From Vibrio coralliilyticus (GTDB taxonomy: Bacteria > Pseudomonadota > Gammaproteobacteria > Enterobacterales > Vibrionaceae), in NCBI RefSeq assembly GCF_024449095.1, contig NZ_CP024627.1, positions 2,542,001-2,606,000 on the forward strand: DNA of 64,000 bases, given 5' to 3'. Positions 47,431 to 58,654 of the stretch are shown here, one piece after another. Position numbers and translations under genes: made by a program. The notes under the pieces were generated by a model. That model ran no database searches. It was not told where the DNA came from and saw nothing but the letters and a program-made list of their open reading frames with translations. Position 1 is the first letter of the stretch; each line of letters opens with the position of its first letter.

Positions 47431-48693
47431 TTAAAATTCTTTTTGTATCCAGTTACGCAAACGCCCAAATAATGTCGTTACAGATTGGCGCTTAGGCTCA
47501 TTGTACTCTGTATCGTCGTTAATTTGACTATCTCTTGCATAATGAAGTAAACCCACTGCCGTCGAGTGATACGGCTCTTTTACATAGTCTGTTAGCCCAC
47601 TCACTTCTAGTGGCTTACCAACTCGTACTTGATTGCGGAATACACGTTCCGCACACTCTACCAATCCTTCAATCTGTGCAGCACCACCAGTCAGTACTAC
47701 ACCAGCCGCAAGGTGATGTTTTATCCCTTCTTCGCGCAGCTTCTCCTGAACAGTATCGATAGTTTGATTAACCAGCCCCATTAACTCAGTATAACGAGGT
47801 TCAATCACCTCAGACAAAGTTTGTCTTTGTAAACTGCGTGATGGTCGACCTCCTACACTAGGAACGTTAACCGTGTCATCCTTGCTGACTAGCTCACTCA
47901 GAGCACAGCCATATTTCACTTTTATTTCTTCGGCATCACTCACTGGAGTACCAAAGGCGAAAGCAATATCACTTGTTACCGCATTACCTGCATAGGAAAA
48001 AACTTCCGTATGTCTCAGTGCTCCGCCAGTCCAAATCGATACATCCATAGTGCCAGCACCGATGTCGACAACACAAACACCGAGCTCACGTTCATCTTCA
48101 GTGATCACCGCATTACTCGAAGCCAAACCGGAGTAAACTAAGTGCTCAACCTTCAAACCGCATCGCTCAACGGCTTTAATAATGTTTCTTGCCATATCAT
48201 TGTGACAAGAGATTAAATGCACGCTGACTTCCATTCTTACTCCTGATAAACCTAGCGGATTTTTTATCCCTTCTTGGTAATCAATCGTAAATTCTTGTGG
48301 AATTACATGCAGAATGCGTTGTTCGTCACCTATTTTGATAGATTTGGCAGTATGAATCGCACGATCCATATCTTCCTGAGAAACCTCTTCATCAGAAATG
48401 GTCCCCATGCCTTTCTCTATTCGGCTAGCTATGTGTCTACCAGAGATAGAAATAAAGACATTACTGATCTGACATTCCGCCATTAGCTCAGCTTGGTCAA
48501 CAGCTCTCTGAACAGATTTGACAACAGATTCCAGGTCGTTGACACCACCTTTATCCATGCCTCGTGATGGACTACTTCCTGCGCCAATTATGTTTATCTG
48601 ACCATCAGGCAGTACTTCTCCAACCAGAGCTGATACGGTTGCAGTACCAATATCAAGACCAACAATAATGTTGTCATCAGCGGTCTTAGTCAT
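47431..48693 (-). CDS. ftsA: Cell division protein FtsA
   Basis: Actin-like protein (420 aa) tethering FtsZ to the membrane. Phosphate loops are IVGLDIGTATVSALVGE and VVDIGAGTMDVSIW, and the adenosine motif is VVLTGGAAQIEG. The 1C domain lies at about residues 85-165. The amphipathic membrane-targeting helix closes the protein (LFGRLRNWIQKEF). It overlaps ftsQ by 8 bases. Confidence 0.97.
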   Translation of the reverse strand: MTKTADDNIIVGLDIGTATVSALVGEVLPDGQINIIGAGSSPSRGMDKGGVNDLESVVKSVQRAVDQAELMAECQISNVFISISGRHIASRIEKGMGTISDEEVSQEDMDRAIHTAKSIKIGDEQRILHVIPQEFTIDYQEGIKNPLGLSGVRMEVSVHLISCHNDMARNIIKAVERCGLKVEHLVYSGLASSNAVITEDERELGVCVVDIGAGTMDVSIWTGGALRHTEVFSYAGNAVTSDIAFAFGTPVSDAEEIKVKYGCALSELVSKDDTVNVPSVGGRPSRSLQRQTLSEVIEPRYTELMGLVNQTIDTVQEKLREEGIKHHLAAGVVLTGGAAQIEGLVECAERVFRNQVRVGKPLEVSGLTDYVKEPYHSTAVGLLHYARDSQINDDTEYNEPKRQSVTTLFGRLRNWIQKEF

Positions 48694-49468
48694 CTGTGCT
48701 CTCTTGTTCTAACTCTTGCTCAGGGAACCAACCGACGGAGGCTCCCGTATCATACCTGAGGTCAATATAGCTAACTCTTTGTGAGTCGCTACCTAAGTTT
48801 TTGTATAAAGAGAGGAATCTTTCCACCCTCTCTTCTAAAGATTCTTTACCCAGCTCAAGCCGGATACCGTTATCAAGGATAATCTGCCATGCACGGCGAT
48901 CATTCAGTAATAACGAGGAAATGTTCAGATTCAGCACTGCAAACTTAGGGTTAATTTGCCGCCATACGTCCAATACTTCTTGGCTCGTACCTGCGGGACC
49001 ATAAAGCTTGACACGCTCTCCTTCTAGCTTGCCAATGTCGCCATTAAAAACAAGCCCTTGACTATTAAGGAGTTCACTACCATTCCAAATAGCAGCCGCT
49101 TCATACTCAGTCAGAAAAACTTTGACCGTGTCAGGCCATTGTTTACGAATCGATGCATGAGAAACCCAAGGGATAGCCTCTACAGTCTTCTGGAGTACTT
49201 TCACGTCTTGAGACATAAAGGTACCCACATGTTGCAAAGTAGCAAACGCACGCTGCACATCAAGGGAAGAAACGTATTTCAGATCTCCCTCCAAGACTAT
49301 TTTCGATAAAGGCAAACGCTTATCATCCCACATCCAAGATATCGTGGAATAAAGGATAGAGCTTATCAATAGCAAAACCACTAGCAAAAATATGCTACCA
49401 AAAGCATGTTTTTTCACTAGTGGAGAATCAGTAAAACGACGGCCTTCATCTAAAGTGCTCTCAATCAA
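48686..49468 (-). CDS. ftsQ: Cell division protein FtsQ
   Basis: Bitopic divisome protein (260 aa) linking FtsB/L. It has a short cytoplasmic part, one helix (about residues 25-45), a POTRA domain (LSKIVLEGDLKYVSSLDVQRAF) and a beta domain. The start appears to be TTG, with AGGGA 8 bases upstream; no ATG fits the conserved length. No ddlB lies between murC and ftsQ, unlike in E. coli. A promoter lies in the 182-bp gap after murC. Confidence 0.93.
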   Translation of the reverse strand: MIESTLDEGRRFTDSPLVKKHAFGSIFLLVVLLLISSILYSTISWMWDDKRLPLSKIVLEGDLKYVSSLDVQRAFATLQHVGTFMSQDVKVLQKTVEAIPWVSHASIRKQWPDTVKVFLTEYEAAAIWNGSELLNSQGLVFNGDIGKLEGERVKLYGPAGTSQEVLDVWRQINPKFAVLNLNISSLLLNDRRAWQIILDNGIRLELGKESLEERVERFLSLYKNLGSDSQRVSYIDLRYDTGASVGWFPEQELEQESTDD

Positions 49469-49552
49469 GACCGCTGTCCCTGCTATCAGTTCGCAACTTT
49501 AACCCCTATCTCAATTTATTAAAAAGGCAAAAGCAATGACTTTAACTTCCGG

Positions 49553-49580
49553 ATTATACTGGCGTCATTGAAAGTATCAA
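49553..49580 (-). promoter_or_regulatory. Promoter candidate of ftsQAZ
   Basis: Minus strand TTGATA (49580-49575), 16-base spacer, TATAAT (49558-49553), 85 bases before ftsQ. An inverted repeat ATTAATT/AATTAAT (49613-49631) lies between the murC stop and the promoter. Confidence 0.65.
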
Positions 49581-49650
49581 ATACTGAAATTGAGAAATCG
49601 CACTTTAATTGCATTAATTAGTCGAATTAATCGAAATCTCATGTTTCCAA

Positions 49651-51111
49651 TCACACCATATGCATCTTATCGATATTTAACTCAAAAGCCGCCAATTGTT
49701 TCGCTACTTTGCCAATATCTCCTGCACCTTGCGTTAGAACCAGGTCACCATCTTGCAAAACATTCGCTAAAACAGCAGGTAAGGTATTACTATCGGAAAC
49801 AAAAATCGGATCGATTTTTCCTCGACTACGAATCGTTCGACATAAAGCACGCCCATCAGCGCCCGCAATTGGCTTCTCGCCAGCAGAGTAAACATCCAAC
49901 ATCAAAAGCACATCAACTTGTTCTAAGACATTAGCAAAGTCATCGTATAAATCACGAGTACGACTGTAGCGATGTGGCTGGAAAATCATTACCAAACGCT
50001 TCTCTTTCCATCCATTACGAGCCGCATGAATCGTGACATCGACTTCCGTCGGGTGATGGCCATAATCATCGACCAACATTGCGCTACCATTACCAGTATC
50101 AAACTCACCAAGGTGATCAAAACGACGCCCTGTGCCTTGCGTTCCAGCCATGGCACGTAAGATGGCTTCATCGTCAATATCATCTTCAGTTGCCACAGCA
50201 ATCGCAGCAGAGGCGTTGAGTGCGTTGTGGCGACCAGGAATGTTCAATGTAATATCTAGGTTGGCACGCCCCTGACGCACGACAGTAAACTTACCTTGTT
50301 GGCCTTCCTGATGATAATTTTCAATACGTACATCCGCATCTTCAGAAAAACCGTAGGTGATCACTTGGCGGCTGATCCTCGGAATCAATGCTCTCACGAC
50401 TGGATCATCGATACATACAATCGCTTGCCCGTAGAAAGGAAGGTTGTGGAGAAAATCAATGAACGTCTGCTTCAGGGTTTCAAAGTCTCCACCGTAAGTA
50501 TCCATGTGATCTGCTTCGATATTCGTGACAATGCTCACCATAGGCTGAAGATGAAGGAAGGACGCATCACTTTCATCAGCTTCCGCAATGAGAATACGGC
50601 TAGAACCAAGACGAGCATTCGTCCCGGCGCTCTTAACCAAACCACCATTCACAAATGTCGGATCTAAACCCGCTTCCGAGTATATCTGGGTTACCAAAGC
50701 CGTGGTCGTAGTTTTTCCGTGAGTCCCTGCCACTGCGATACCATGGCGAAAACGCATCAGCTCCGCTAGCATCTCAGCACGGCGTACCACCGGAATTCTT
50801 GCCGCACGTGCTGCTTTAATTTCTGGGTTTTCTTCATTAATCGCCGTAGAGACGACAACCACACTGGCTTGTTGAACATTTTCTTCAGCATGGCCAATGA
50901 AGATCTTGGCGCCTTTATTGGTCAAACGCTCTGTCACTGGGTTTTCAGCTAAGTCTGACCCCGTGATCTGATAACCTTCATTGAGCAACACTTCAGCAAT
51001 GCCGCTCATTCCCGCTCCACCAATACCAATGAAGTGGATAGATTTCACACGACGCATTTCTGGCACCATGGCGCGAATTTGCGCTAAATCTTGAGTATGT
51101 TGAACTGTCAT
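49651..51111 (-). CDS. murC: UDP-N-acetylmuramate--L-alanine ligase
   Basis: Mur ligase (486 aa) adding L-Ala to UDP-MurNAc. Rossmann motif [17 protein letters not shown] near residue 26, ATP loop [13 protein letters not shown], and [12 protein letters not shown] typical of MurC. Twelve bases after murG. Last Mur ligase of the cluster before the ftsQAZ promoter. Confidence 0.97.
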   Translation of the reverse strand: MTVQHTQDLAQIRAMVPEMRRVKSIHFIGIGGAGMSGIAEVLLNEGYQITGSDLAENPVTERLTNKGAKIFIGHAEENVQQASVVVVSTAINEENPEIKAARAARIPVVRRAEMLAELMRFRHGIAVAGTHGKTTTTALVTQIYSEAGLDPTFVNGGLVKSAGTNARLGSSRILIAEADESDASFLHLQPMVSIVTNIEADHMDTYGGDFETLKQTFIDFLHNLPFYGQAIVCIDDPVVRALIPRISRQVITYGFSEDADVRIENYHQEGQQGKFTVVRQGRANLDITLNIPGRHNALNASAAIAVATEDDIDDEAILRAMAGTQGTGRRFDHLGEFDTGNGSAMLVDDYGHHPTEVDVTIHAARNGWKEKRLVMIFQPHRYSRTRDLYDDFANVLEQVDVLLMLDVYSAGEKPIAGADGRALCRTIRSRGKIDPIFVSDSNTLPAVLANVLQDGDLVLTQGAGDIGKVAKQLAAFELNIDKMHMV

Positions 51112-51123
51112 GAATATTTCTCG

Positions 51124-52185
51124 TTAATTCGTTAGCGCAATAATGGCATCAGCCACTTTGGTATCTGCATCCAGCTTGGCAGCTTCTCGGGCACTTTTGG
51201 CCATATCAAGCAGTTGTTGGCGATCCAATCGCTGGATCTGTTCGGTTAATTTCTCGACGGTAAGTTCAGGTTGCTCAATCATTTTTGCAGCACCACATTC
51301 AACCAAATGATCAGCGTTTAGTGCTTGCTGCCTGTCTTTGTGCATAAACGGAATAAACACAGCCCCAACACCAGCAGCCGAGACTTCGGAGACAGTTAAA
51401 GCGCCAGAGCGACATACTAACAAGTCAGCCCATGCATAAGCTTCAGCAACGTCATCAATAAACTCCGTTGCTTGTACGTCTGTGACGTTAAGCGCCTCAT
51501 AGGCCGTTGCCACTTCTACCTGATTATTTTTACCCGCTTGGTGGCGAATTTCGTACTCAGCCCCAAGTTTTGACATCACTTCAGGCATAGTGCGATTGAG
51601 AATTTGCGCGCCTTGGCTGCCTCCCATAACCAGAATCCGGATTTTACCACTTCGCTCTGACATCCTATGCTCTGGGCTAGGTAATGCCACTACGTCTTGG
51701 CGAACGGGGTTACCCACAACTTCGGCATTGGGGAAAGCTCCGGGAAAAGCTTGGAATACTTTAGACGCAATGCGTGATAGCCACTGGTTAGTTAACCCAG
51801 CAACAGCGTTCTGCTCATGTAAAACGACCGGAATACCTAACATCTTCGCAGCAACACCACCTGGGCCACTGACATACCCCCCCATACCAAGTACAACGTC
51901 AGGCTGCCAGCGTTGCATGTGTTTTTTGGCTTGCAGTATGGCATTCAAGATTTGAAAAGGGGCTTTAATCATACGTGACAGTCCCTGACCTCGTAGCCCC
52001 TTGACTTTAATAAAGTCAATATCAATTCCGTGCTTAGGTACCAATTCCGCTTCCATACGATCAGAGGTTCCGAGCCAACGAATCTCCCACCCTTGCAGCT
52101 GTAGTTTTTTGGCAACCGCTAGACCTGGAAAAACATGACCGCCAGTGCCTCCAGCCATCACCATCAATCTTTTATTCTTTTTCAT
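51124..52185 (-). CDS. murG: Lipid II synthase GlcNAc transferase MurG
   Basis: GT28 glycosyltransferase (353 aa) on the inner face of the membrane that turns lipid I into lipid II. Glycine-rich loops [18 protein letters not shown] and [21 protein letters not shown]-GlcNAc site [23 protein letters not shown]. It overlaps the end of ftsW by 14 bases. Confidence 0.97.
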   Translation of the reverse strand: MKKNKRLMVMAGGTGGHVFPGLAVAKKLQLQGWEIRWLGTSDRMEAELVPKHGIDIDFIKVKGLRGQGLSRMIKAPFQILNAILQAKKHMQRWQPDVVLGMGGYVSGPGGVAAKMLGIPVVLHEQNAVAGLTNQWLSRIASKVFQAFPGAFPNAEVVGNPVRQDVVALPSPEHRMSERSGKIRILVMGGSQGAQILNRTMPEVMSKLGAEYEIRHQAGKNNQVEVATAYEALNVTDVQATEFIDDVAEAYAWADLLVCRSGALTVSEVSAAGVGAVFIPFMHKDRQQALNADHLVECGAAKMIEQPELTVEKLTEQIQRLDRQQLLDMAKSAREAAKLDADTKVADAIIALTN

Positions 52186-53371
52186 TTTCTTCTTTCTGTT
52201 TCGGCTCGCTATTCAAAGCAATAAGCCGACATTCATGATCAATGCGAAGTAATATTGCTACCGCAGTCGACATAACTATCAAGCTCGAACCACCATAACT
52301 GATCAAAGGCAGTGTCAGCCCTTTCGTTGGCACCATACCAGCTGCTGCCCCAACATTAACTAATGTCTGAAAAGCAAACCAGATCCCAATACCGAACGCG
52401 AGATACCCACCAAACAATAAATCACTATCGAAAGCTCTACGACCAATCAGTATCGCTTTGACAACGAGACTAAAAATCAACATTAACACCAGAACTACAC
52501 CAATAAAGCCTAGCTCTTCAGCTAATACTGCAAATACAAAATCCGTATGCGCTTCAGGTAAATATTCTAATTTTTGAATAGAGTTTCCTAAACCTTGGCC
52601 AAACCACTCACCTCGGCCAAAGGCCATTAAAGACTGAGTCAGCTGATAGCCACTACCAAACGGGTCTTCCCAAGGGTCTAAGAAGGAAGTGACTCGACGC
52701 ATTCGGTAGGGTTCAATCAGAATTAAGCCCACGACAGAAGCGATCCCTACCACCATCAAAGCTAGAAACTGAGTGAGCTTTGCCCCAGCAATAAACAACA
52801 TGCCAAACAAGGTGACAAGCATTACGATGACTGTCCCGAGATCAGGCTGAAGCAGCAGCAAACTTGCTAAGGTGCCAAACACCATAATGGGTTTGATAAA
52901 GCCACCAAAGAAGCTCGATCTCACTTCTTCATGTTTTCGGACCAAGTAACCCGACATAAAAATGAACAGCGATAGCTTAGCCACTTCTGCTGGTTGAAGG
53001 TTAAACAAACCAAGGGGGATCCAGCGAGAAGCACCGTTAACTGATTTGCCTGCAACGAGCACAACCACCAGGAGAAAAAAGGATAACCCTAGCAACAATG
53101 TACTGTATTCAGACCATTTCTTCAGTGGCACCTGTAAAATGATACTAGCGGTTGATAATGCCAACACCAAAAAAACAGCATGACGAAACATAAAGTGGAA
53201 AGGCTGATCCGTTAAACGGGAACTGATCGGAAATGACGCTGATGTCACCATTACTAAGCCAGTTAGCATCAGACCGAGAGAAATCCACACTAGTTGACGA
53301 TCGAACAAAACTTCCGGTGACGAAGTGGTCAGCCAGCGTTGAGTCTTCAAGAAAAAGTGGCGTATCTGCAT
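52172..53371 (-). CDS. ftsW: Peptidoglycan glycosyltransferase FtsW
   Basis: SEDS-family septal peptidoglycan polymerase (399 aa), about ten helices. Key SEDS blocks: [11 protein letters not shown], the loop [29 protein letters not shown] with the catalytic Asp, and [14 protein letters not shown]. Works with FtsI. It begins 13 bases after murD. Confidence 0.96.
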   Translation of the reverse strand: MQIRHFFLKTQRWLTTSSPEVLFDRQLVWISLGLMLTGLVMVTSASFPISSRLTDQPFHFMFRHAVFLVLALSTASIILQVPLKKWSEYSTLLLGLSFFLLVVVLVAGKSVNGASRWIPLGLFNLQPAEVAKLSLFIFMSGYLVRKHEEVRSSFFGGFIKPIMVFGTLASLLLLQPDLGTVIVMLVTLFGMLFIAGAKLTQFLALMVVGIASVVGLILIEPYRMRRVTSFLDPWEDPFGSGYQLTQSLMAFGRGEWFGQGLGNSIQKLEYLPEAHTDFVFAVLAEELGFIGVVLVLMLIFSLVVKAILIGRRAFDSDLLFGGYLAFGIGIWFAFQTLVNVGAAAGMVPTKGLTLPLISYGGSSLIVMSTAVAILLRIDHECRLIALNSEPKQKEENEKE

Positions 53372-53384
53372 CCAAGTTGCTTCA

Positions 53385-54704
53385 CTATGCGTATTGTTTG
53401 GCTAAAGCTGTAAAAGCATCACCGCGAGCCATAAAGTTCTTAAATTGATCAAAACTCGCACAAGCCGGAGACAGCATAACCATATCTCCCGACTCAACTT
53501 GTGAGCTCACCCATCGAACAATGTCATCAAGCGTCTCAAAACGTTTTGCCTCTGGGTGTAGAGGGAGAAACTTATCACCATCAGCACCATAACAACAGAG
53601 CTGAACATTTAGCTGACTGAGTGCAGGTTGCAATTCAGAAAAGTCCGCACCTTTCCCATCGCCTCCCACTAATAGATACAACTTACCAGTCAGTGATAAT
53701 CCTGAGAGTGCCGCTAGGGTGCTAGCTACATTGGTCGCTTTGGAGTCGTTTACCCACTTAACGCCTTGATTATCCACAACCACCTGACATCGATGTGTCA
53801 GCCCGTTGTAAGATTTCAGCGCCTCAAGCCCAAGAGATACATCAATGCCCACCTGAGTAAGTAGCGCTAGTACAACCAAAACATTAGCGACATTATGTCT
53901 TCCGACTAAGCTCAACTCATCAGCAGCCAGTAAACTCCGCTCCCGGTGAGACAGATACTCTCGTCCACCCAATGTTTGGAGGTGGAAATCACAGGCTTTG
54001 TCCAAGCTAAACTCAATCAGAGGAAAATTGACCTGGTCAGGATAAGTCGCAGGATCATCCGCATTGACAATACACGCCTGTGCATGCTCAAAAATACGAA
54101 GCTTAGCCTGACGATAACCACTCATATCATCATAGCGATCCATATGATCTTCAGATAAATTTAAAAATGCAGCCGCTTTAAGGTTAAGGCTCGACGTGGT
54201 TTCTAACTGAAAACTCGATAATTCGAGTACATATAGCTCGGCTTCTTGCTCCAATAAATCCAATGCAGGAACCCCTATATTGCCACCAATAACGGTCTTA
54301 ACACCAGCAGCATTGGCAACAACCCCCATTAGGTCGGTCACTGTGCTCTTACCGTTTGAACCAGTGATTGCGACAACTGGCTTTTCGACCTGCCATGCAA
54401 ATAATTCGATATCGCCGACAATTGGAATACCGGCCTCTCTTGCTTGCTTTAATTCCGGAGTCGCTAATGCAATCCCAGGGTTAGCAACTATCAAGTCTGC
54501 TGCGGATAACCAATCTAAGCGCCAGCCACCAGAATGCAACTCCACTTGCTTAGGCAGCGCTTCTCTACCTGGGGGATTATCTCGAGTGTCGATAACACGA
54601 ATGGTTAAGTTATATGGCAAGTTCGCTAAGTACTTAACGACTGAGAGCCCGGTAATACCGAGCCCTACCACCACAACACTCTCTATGTTTTGCCAGCGTT
54701 CCAT
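53385..54704 (-). CDS. murD: UDP-N-acetylmuramoyl-L-alanine--D-glutamate ligase
   Basis: Mur ligase (439 aa) adding D-Glu. [16 protein letters not shown] in domain 1; ATP loop [35 protein letters not shown] in the C-terminal domain. The ATG at 54704 ([14 protein letters not shown]) is chosen, since a longer frame start would run into mraY. Its ribosome-binding site is weak, so coupling to mraY (17 bases away) is likely. Confidence 0.96.
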   Translation of the reverse strand: MERWQNIESVVVVGLGITGLSVVKYLANLPYNLTIRVIDTRDNPPGREALPKQVELHSGGWRLDWLSAADLIVANPGIALATPELKQAREAGIPIVGDIELFAWQVEKPVVAITGSNGKSTVTDLMGVVANAAGVKTVIGGNIGVPALDLLEQEAELYVLELSSFQLETTSSLNLKAAAFLNLSEDHMDRYDDMSGYRQAKLRIFEHAQACIVNADDPATYPDQVNFPLIEFSLDKACDFHLQTLGGREYLSHRERSLLAADELSLVGRHNVANVLVVLALLTQVGIDVSLGLEALKSYNGLTHRCQVVVDNQGVKWVNDSKATNVASTLAALSGLSLTGKLYLLVGGDGKGADFSELQPALSQLNVQLCCYGADGDKFLPLHPEAKRFETLDDIVRWVSSQVESGDMVMLSPACASFDQFKNFMARGDAFTALAKQYA

Positions 54705-54721
54705 AGTCAAGTTGATTTTCC

Positions 54722-55804
54722 TTAACGTACTTTCAGTGTTGCTAAGCCAACAAGAACCAGAACAATTGAAATGATCCAAAAGCGAACAATCACACGAGGC
54801 TCTGGCCATCCTTTCAATTCATAGTGATGATGAATCGGCGCCATGCGGAAAATGCGCTGACCACGCAACTTGTATGAACCAACCTGTAAAATCACTGACA
54901 GTGTCTCCATTACAAACACACCGCCCATGATCACTAAAACGAACTCTTGTCGTACCAGGACAGCGATAGTCCCTAAAGCGCCCCCCAGAGCCAGTGACCC
55001 CACATCACCCATGAAGACTTGTGCTGGATAGGTATTGAACCAAAGAAAGCCTAAACCTGCACCGACAATAGCAGTACATACCACCACAAGCTCTGACGCA
55101 TGAGGAACATAGGGAATATGCAGATAATTCGCAAAGTTAACGTTACCTGTTGCCCAGGCAATTGCCGCAAAGCCTGCGGCCACTAATACTGTTGGCATAA
55201 TAGCCAAACCATCCAAACCATCGGTCAGGTTTACGGCATTACTCGTCCCTACAATCACAAAGTAAGTCAGTACGATATACATCAAACCTAACTGGGGCAT
55301 GATGTCTTTAAAGAAAGGGACAACAAGCTGGGTGGCCGTCGTATCTTTGCCGTAAGCATACAATGCAAAAGCAACCACCAAAGCAATTGCTGACTGCCAA
55401 AAATACTTCCAACGAGCAATAAGACCATCAGTATTTTTACGCACCACTTTACGATAATCATCAACAAAACCGACGGCACCATAGCCAATTAAAACCGCGA
55501 GCACAGCCCATACATATGGGTTAGAGAGATCAGTCCAAAGGAGAACGGTAGTCGTTATCGCAGTCAAGATCATGACTCCCCCCATCGTTGGGGTACCACG
55601 TTTACTAAAGTGTGACTCGGGACCTTCGTTACGAACTACCTGGCCAATTTGCAACATCTGCAAACGGCGGATCATAAGCGGCCCCATCCAGAGCGAGATA
55701 CCTAATGCTGTCAAGACACTAACAATGGCACGAAACGATAAGTATTCGAATAAACGGAAGAATGAAAAGTATGGCTGTAGAAGCTCTGCAAGCCAAATGA
55801 TCAT
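54722..55804 (-). CDS. mraY: Phospho-N-acetylmuramoyl-pentapeptide transferase
   Basis: Ten-helix membrane enzyme (360 aa) making lipid I from UDP-MurNAc-pentapeptide and undecaprenyl phosphate. Active-site aspartates in GFVDDYRKV and [10 protein letters not shown]; the Mg/His loop is [14 protein letters not shown]. It overlaps murF by 4 bases. Confidence 0.98.
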   Translation of the reverse strand: MIIWLAELLQPYFSFFRLFEYLSFRAIVSVLTALGISLWMGPLMIRRLQMLQIGQVVRNEGPESHFSKRGTPTMGGVMILTAITTTVLLWTDLSNPYVWAVLAVLIGYGAVGFVDDYRKVVRKNTDGLIARWKYFWQSAIALVVAFALYAYGKDTTATQLVVPFFKDIMPQLGLMYIVLTYFVIVGTSNAVNLTDGLDGLAIMPTVLVAAGFAAIAWATGNVNFANYLHIPYVPHASELVVVCTAIVGAGLGFLWFNTYPAQVFMGDVGSLALGGALGTIAVLVRQEFVLVIMGGVFVMETLSVILQVGSYKLRGQRIFRMAPIHHHYELKGWPEPRVIVRFWIISIVLVLVGLATLKVR

Positions 55805-57159
55805 GTATACATCTCCTTTAAAGCAGCGGCGATCTTGCCCATTCCTGCACTGTTTGCTCCTTTAACAAGTAATGTTTGAGAGCCTGTAGTCAGGTTGAGC
55901 TGCTGCTTAATAAACTCAATCATGCTGTCATGAGTATCAAAGTGCTTTCCTTGACAAACGTCACTGATCGCTTTGGCGTCAGCGCCATAAGTAAGCACGT
56001 GTTCAAATTTAAATGGGGCCGCATGTTCACCGACTTGACGATGAAGTGCAAGACTTTCCTCACCTAACTCAGCCATATTGCCCACAATCAACCAGCGTAT
56101 ACCATCAAAGCTGTTTAATAAGTCTGCAGCCGCTTTCATAGCAGGAACGCTGGCATTATAACTGTCATCAATCAACCTTATGCTATCGGTTAGTTCGACA
56201 GTTTCAACTCGGCCTTTCACTTTTGATAAGTTAGCAAGGCCAGACACGATCATTTCTGGCGTAGCCCCAAGCTCCATTGCTAGAGCTGTTGCGGCAAGCG
56301 CATTGGCCACATTGTGCTGTCCAATAATACCGAGCTTAACATTCAATGATGTATTCGGTGTATCAATGGTAAAAGATGCCTTACCATTTTCGCTCATTAT
56401 TACATTACGCGCTTTATATTCTGCACTGTTATCGGACAGTGAGAATGTCTTCACCGTTTTGTCAGATAACACTTCCTGCCAGTAGTGACCGCCATTGCTG
56501 TCTAAATTGACAATCGCGACCGCCCCCGGTTTTAGACCTTGATAAATTTCACCTTTCGCTTGCTTGACTCCGTCCATTGAACCAAAGCCTTCTAAGTGAG
56601 CAGCAGCAACATTGTTGACCAATGCAACATCAGGATTGACAAGTCGTGTGGTATAAGCAATTTCACCGATGTGATTCGCGCCCAGCTCAATCACGGCAAA
56701 ATCATCTTCCGGCTGAGAACGCAGTAAAGTGAGTGGCACGCCAATATCATTGTTAAAATTGCCTGCGGTATACAGCACTTGGCCTTTTTGCACCATAATG
56801 CTCGCAACCATTTCTTTAACCGTCGTTTTACCGCAGCTCCCCGTAATCGCAACAGTCGGTGTCTGACAGACTTGATGAACAAATTGACCTAATTTACCCA
56901 GCGCAGCTTTAGTATCTTCCACTAATAACTGTGGTATTTGAACATCCACCGCTTTACTGACCAATAAAGCACTGGCACCCGATTCAACCGCTTGCTGGAC
57001 AAAGTTATGAGCATCAAACTTTTCGCCAACCAGCGCCACAAACAAAGAGTCTGACTCAATGGTCCTAGTATCAGTAGAAACGGAATGAATAGCGGTATCA
57101 TTACCGATAAGTTGAGCATCAAGCACATCAACAAGCTGAGATAGCATCAAAGTAATCAT
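55801..57159 (-). CDS. murF: UDP-MurNAc-tripeptide--D-alanyl-D-alanine ligase
   Basis: Mur ligase (452 aa) adding D-Ala-D-Ala. ATP loop [14 protein letters not shown], then [13 protein letters not shown] and [11 protein letters not shown]. The ATG at 57159 ([13 protein letters not shown]) aligns with the E. coli start and lies 5 bases after murE; the longer in-frame extension inside murE is not real protein. Confidence 0.96.
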   Translation of the reverse strand: MITLMLSQLVDVLDAQLIGNDTAIHSVSTDTRTIESDSLFVALVGEKFDAHNFVQQAVESGASALLVSKAVDVQIPQLLVEDTKAALGKLGQFVHQVCQTPTVAITGSCGKTTVKEMVASIMVQKGQVLYTAGNFNNDIGVPLTLLRSQPEDDFAVIELGANHIGEIAYTTRLVNPDVALVNNVAAAHLEGFGSMDGVKQAKGEIYQGLKPGAVAIVNLDSNGGHYWQEVLSDKTVKTFSLSDNSAEYKARNVIMSENGKASFTIDTPNTSLNVKLGIIGQHNVANALAATALAMELGATPEMIVSGLANLSKVKGRVETVELTDSIRLIDDSYNASVPAMKAAADLLNSFDGIRWLIVGNMAELGEESLALHRQVGEHAAPFKFEHVLTYGADAKAISDVCQGKHFDTHDSMIEFIKQQLNLTTGSQTLLVKGANSAGMGKIAAALKEMYT

Positions 57160-57163
57160 AGTG

Positions 57164-58642
57164 TTATAGCTCCAGAAGTTGCTTAGCAGACTCGCGATCG
57201 GAGTAGTAAACCGTTTCATTCGCCAGCACCTGATAATCTTCATGGCCTTTGCCAGCAAGCAAAATAATGTCCTCTGCCTCACTATTCTGCAAAGCATGCG
57301 CTAATGCTTTATAACGGTCATGTTCAATAATCGCACCATCAGGTGAAACCATACCCGCCAGCATATCTTCTACTATTGCTGAAGGCGATTCGCTACGGGG
57401 ATTATCATCCGTTAAGATGACCACGTCGGCTAAAGCTTCACCAATAGACGCCATCATCGGGCGCTTACCTGTATCCCGATCCCCCCCACAGCCAAATATG
57501 GCCCAGAGTCGCCCTTGGCAATGTACTTTTAAGGCGGACAGCGCTTTTTCTAAAGCGTCAGGCGTATGGGCATAATCCACTACGACTTTGGCTTTCCCTT
57601 TGGCATGGAACAGTTCCATACGGCCTAATACCGGCTTTAGCTGACTGGCACAGTCCATTAATGCTTGTTTCTCAATCCCTAAAGACAGTAAAGCCGCAAA
57701 AGCCACCAACACATTACTGGCATTAAAAGCTCCGATCAGTGGCACCGTAAAATGGCCTTCGCCGTACTGCCCAGAAAACGACAACGTAATGCCTGCTTCA
57801 GAATATTTAACATCAGTGGCAAAGAGTCCGTTGCCGTTTGGTATCGGAGATAAAGAGACCGGTGTACAATCTTCGAGCTGCTCTACCCAAGCAGCGCCGA
57901 CAGGGTCATCAATGTTGATCACGGCGTGAGCGCAATCATGATGAGTAAATAAAGATAGCTTAGCCCGAGCGTATTCTTCCATCGTACCGTGGTAATCAAG
58001 GTGATCACGGCTGAGATTAGAGAAGACTCCAACCGCAAAACTCAGTGCTTTGACACGGTCTTGAACCAAGCCATGGGATGAGATTTCCATTGCCGTATAC
58101 TGCGCACCCTGGCTTTCTAGATCCGCTAGCGTTTGTTGAATGTCAAGCGCATTGCCCGTGGTATTAGCGGTCGGCGTTAGTGAGTCTAAAAAGCCATTGC
58201 CCGTTGTTCCAAGCACCGCTGCTCGCCGCCCTGTTAACTCTAACCACTGAGCAATCAGCTGAGTAATGGTCGTTTTGCCATTGGTCCCAGTCACCGCAAT
58301 CAATTGATTGTGTTTAAGCGGCAGCAAGCGATTCGCAAGTTCAGACAGATGACGAGTCAAATGCGCGATATATATGACGGGAACATCATCAAAAAACTCA
58401 ACAGAGCCATGAACTTGCTGCTCATCAGCTTCAGCAATGATCGCATTTGCCCCTTGCTCAATAGCAGAGCCGATAAATTTTCTGCCATCAACAACATGGC
58501 CTTTAATAGCAACAAATGTAGAGCCAGATATCACTTTACGGCTGTCTAACTCCAACTTTGAAATTACAATCTTGCCACCGTCCTGAGATGACAATTCAAC
58601 CCAAGGAGCAAGCAGATTGGCCAGCGTGAGTTCTTTGGACAT
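57164..58642 (-). CDS. murE: UDP-MurNAc-L-Ala-D-Glu--meso-diaminopimelate ligase
   Basis: Mur ligase (492 aa). ATP loop [18 protein letters not shown]; the DNPR signature ([10 protein letters not shown]) marks meso-DAP rather than lysine specificity, as expected for a Gram-negative wall. C-terminal [11 protein letters not shown] is also typical. It begins 13 bases after ftsI. Confidence 0.97.
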   Translation of the reverse strand: MSKELTLANLLAPWVELSSQDGGKIVISKLELDSRKVISGSTFVAIKGHVVDGRKFIGSAIEQGANAIIAEADEQQVHGSVEFFDDVPVIYIAHLTRHLSELANRLLPLKHNQLIAVTGTNGKTTITQLIAQWLELTGRRAAVLGTTGNGFLDSLTPTANTTGNALDIQQTLADLESQGAQYTAMEISSHGLVQDRVKALSFAVGVFSNLSRDHLDYHGTMEEYARAKLSLFTHHDCAHAVINIDDPVGAAWVEQLEDCTPVSLSPIPNGNGLFATDVKYSEAGITLSFSGQYGEGHFTVPLIGAFNASNVLVAFAALLSLGIEKQALMDCASQLKPVLGRMELFHAKGKAKVVVDYAHTPDALEKALSALKVHCQGRLWAIFGCGGDRDTGKRPMMASIGEALADVVILTDDNPRSESPSAIVEDMLAGMVSPDGAIIEHDRYKALAHALQNSEAEDIILLAGKGHEDYQVLANETVYYSDRESAKQLLEL

Positions 58643-58654
58643 TTAACGCCTCAC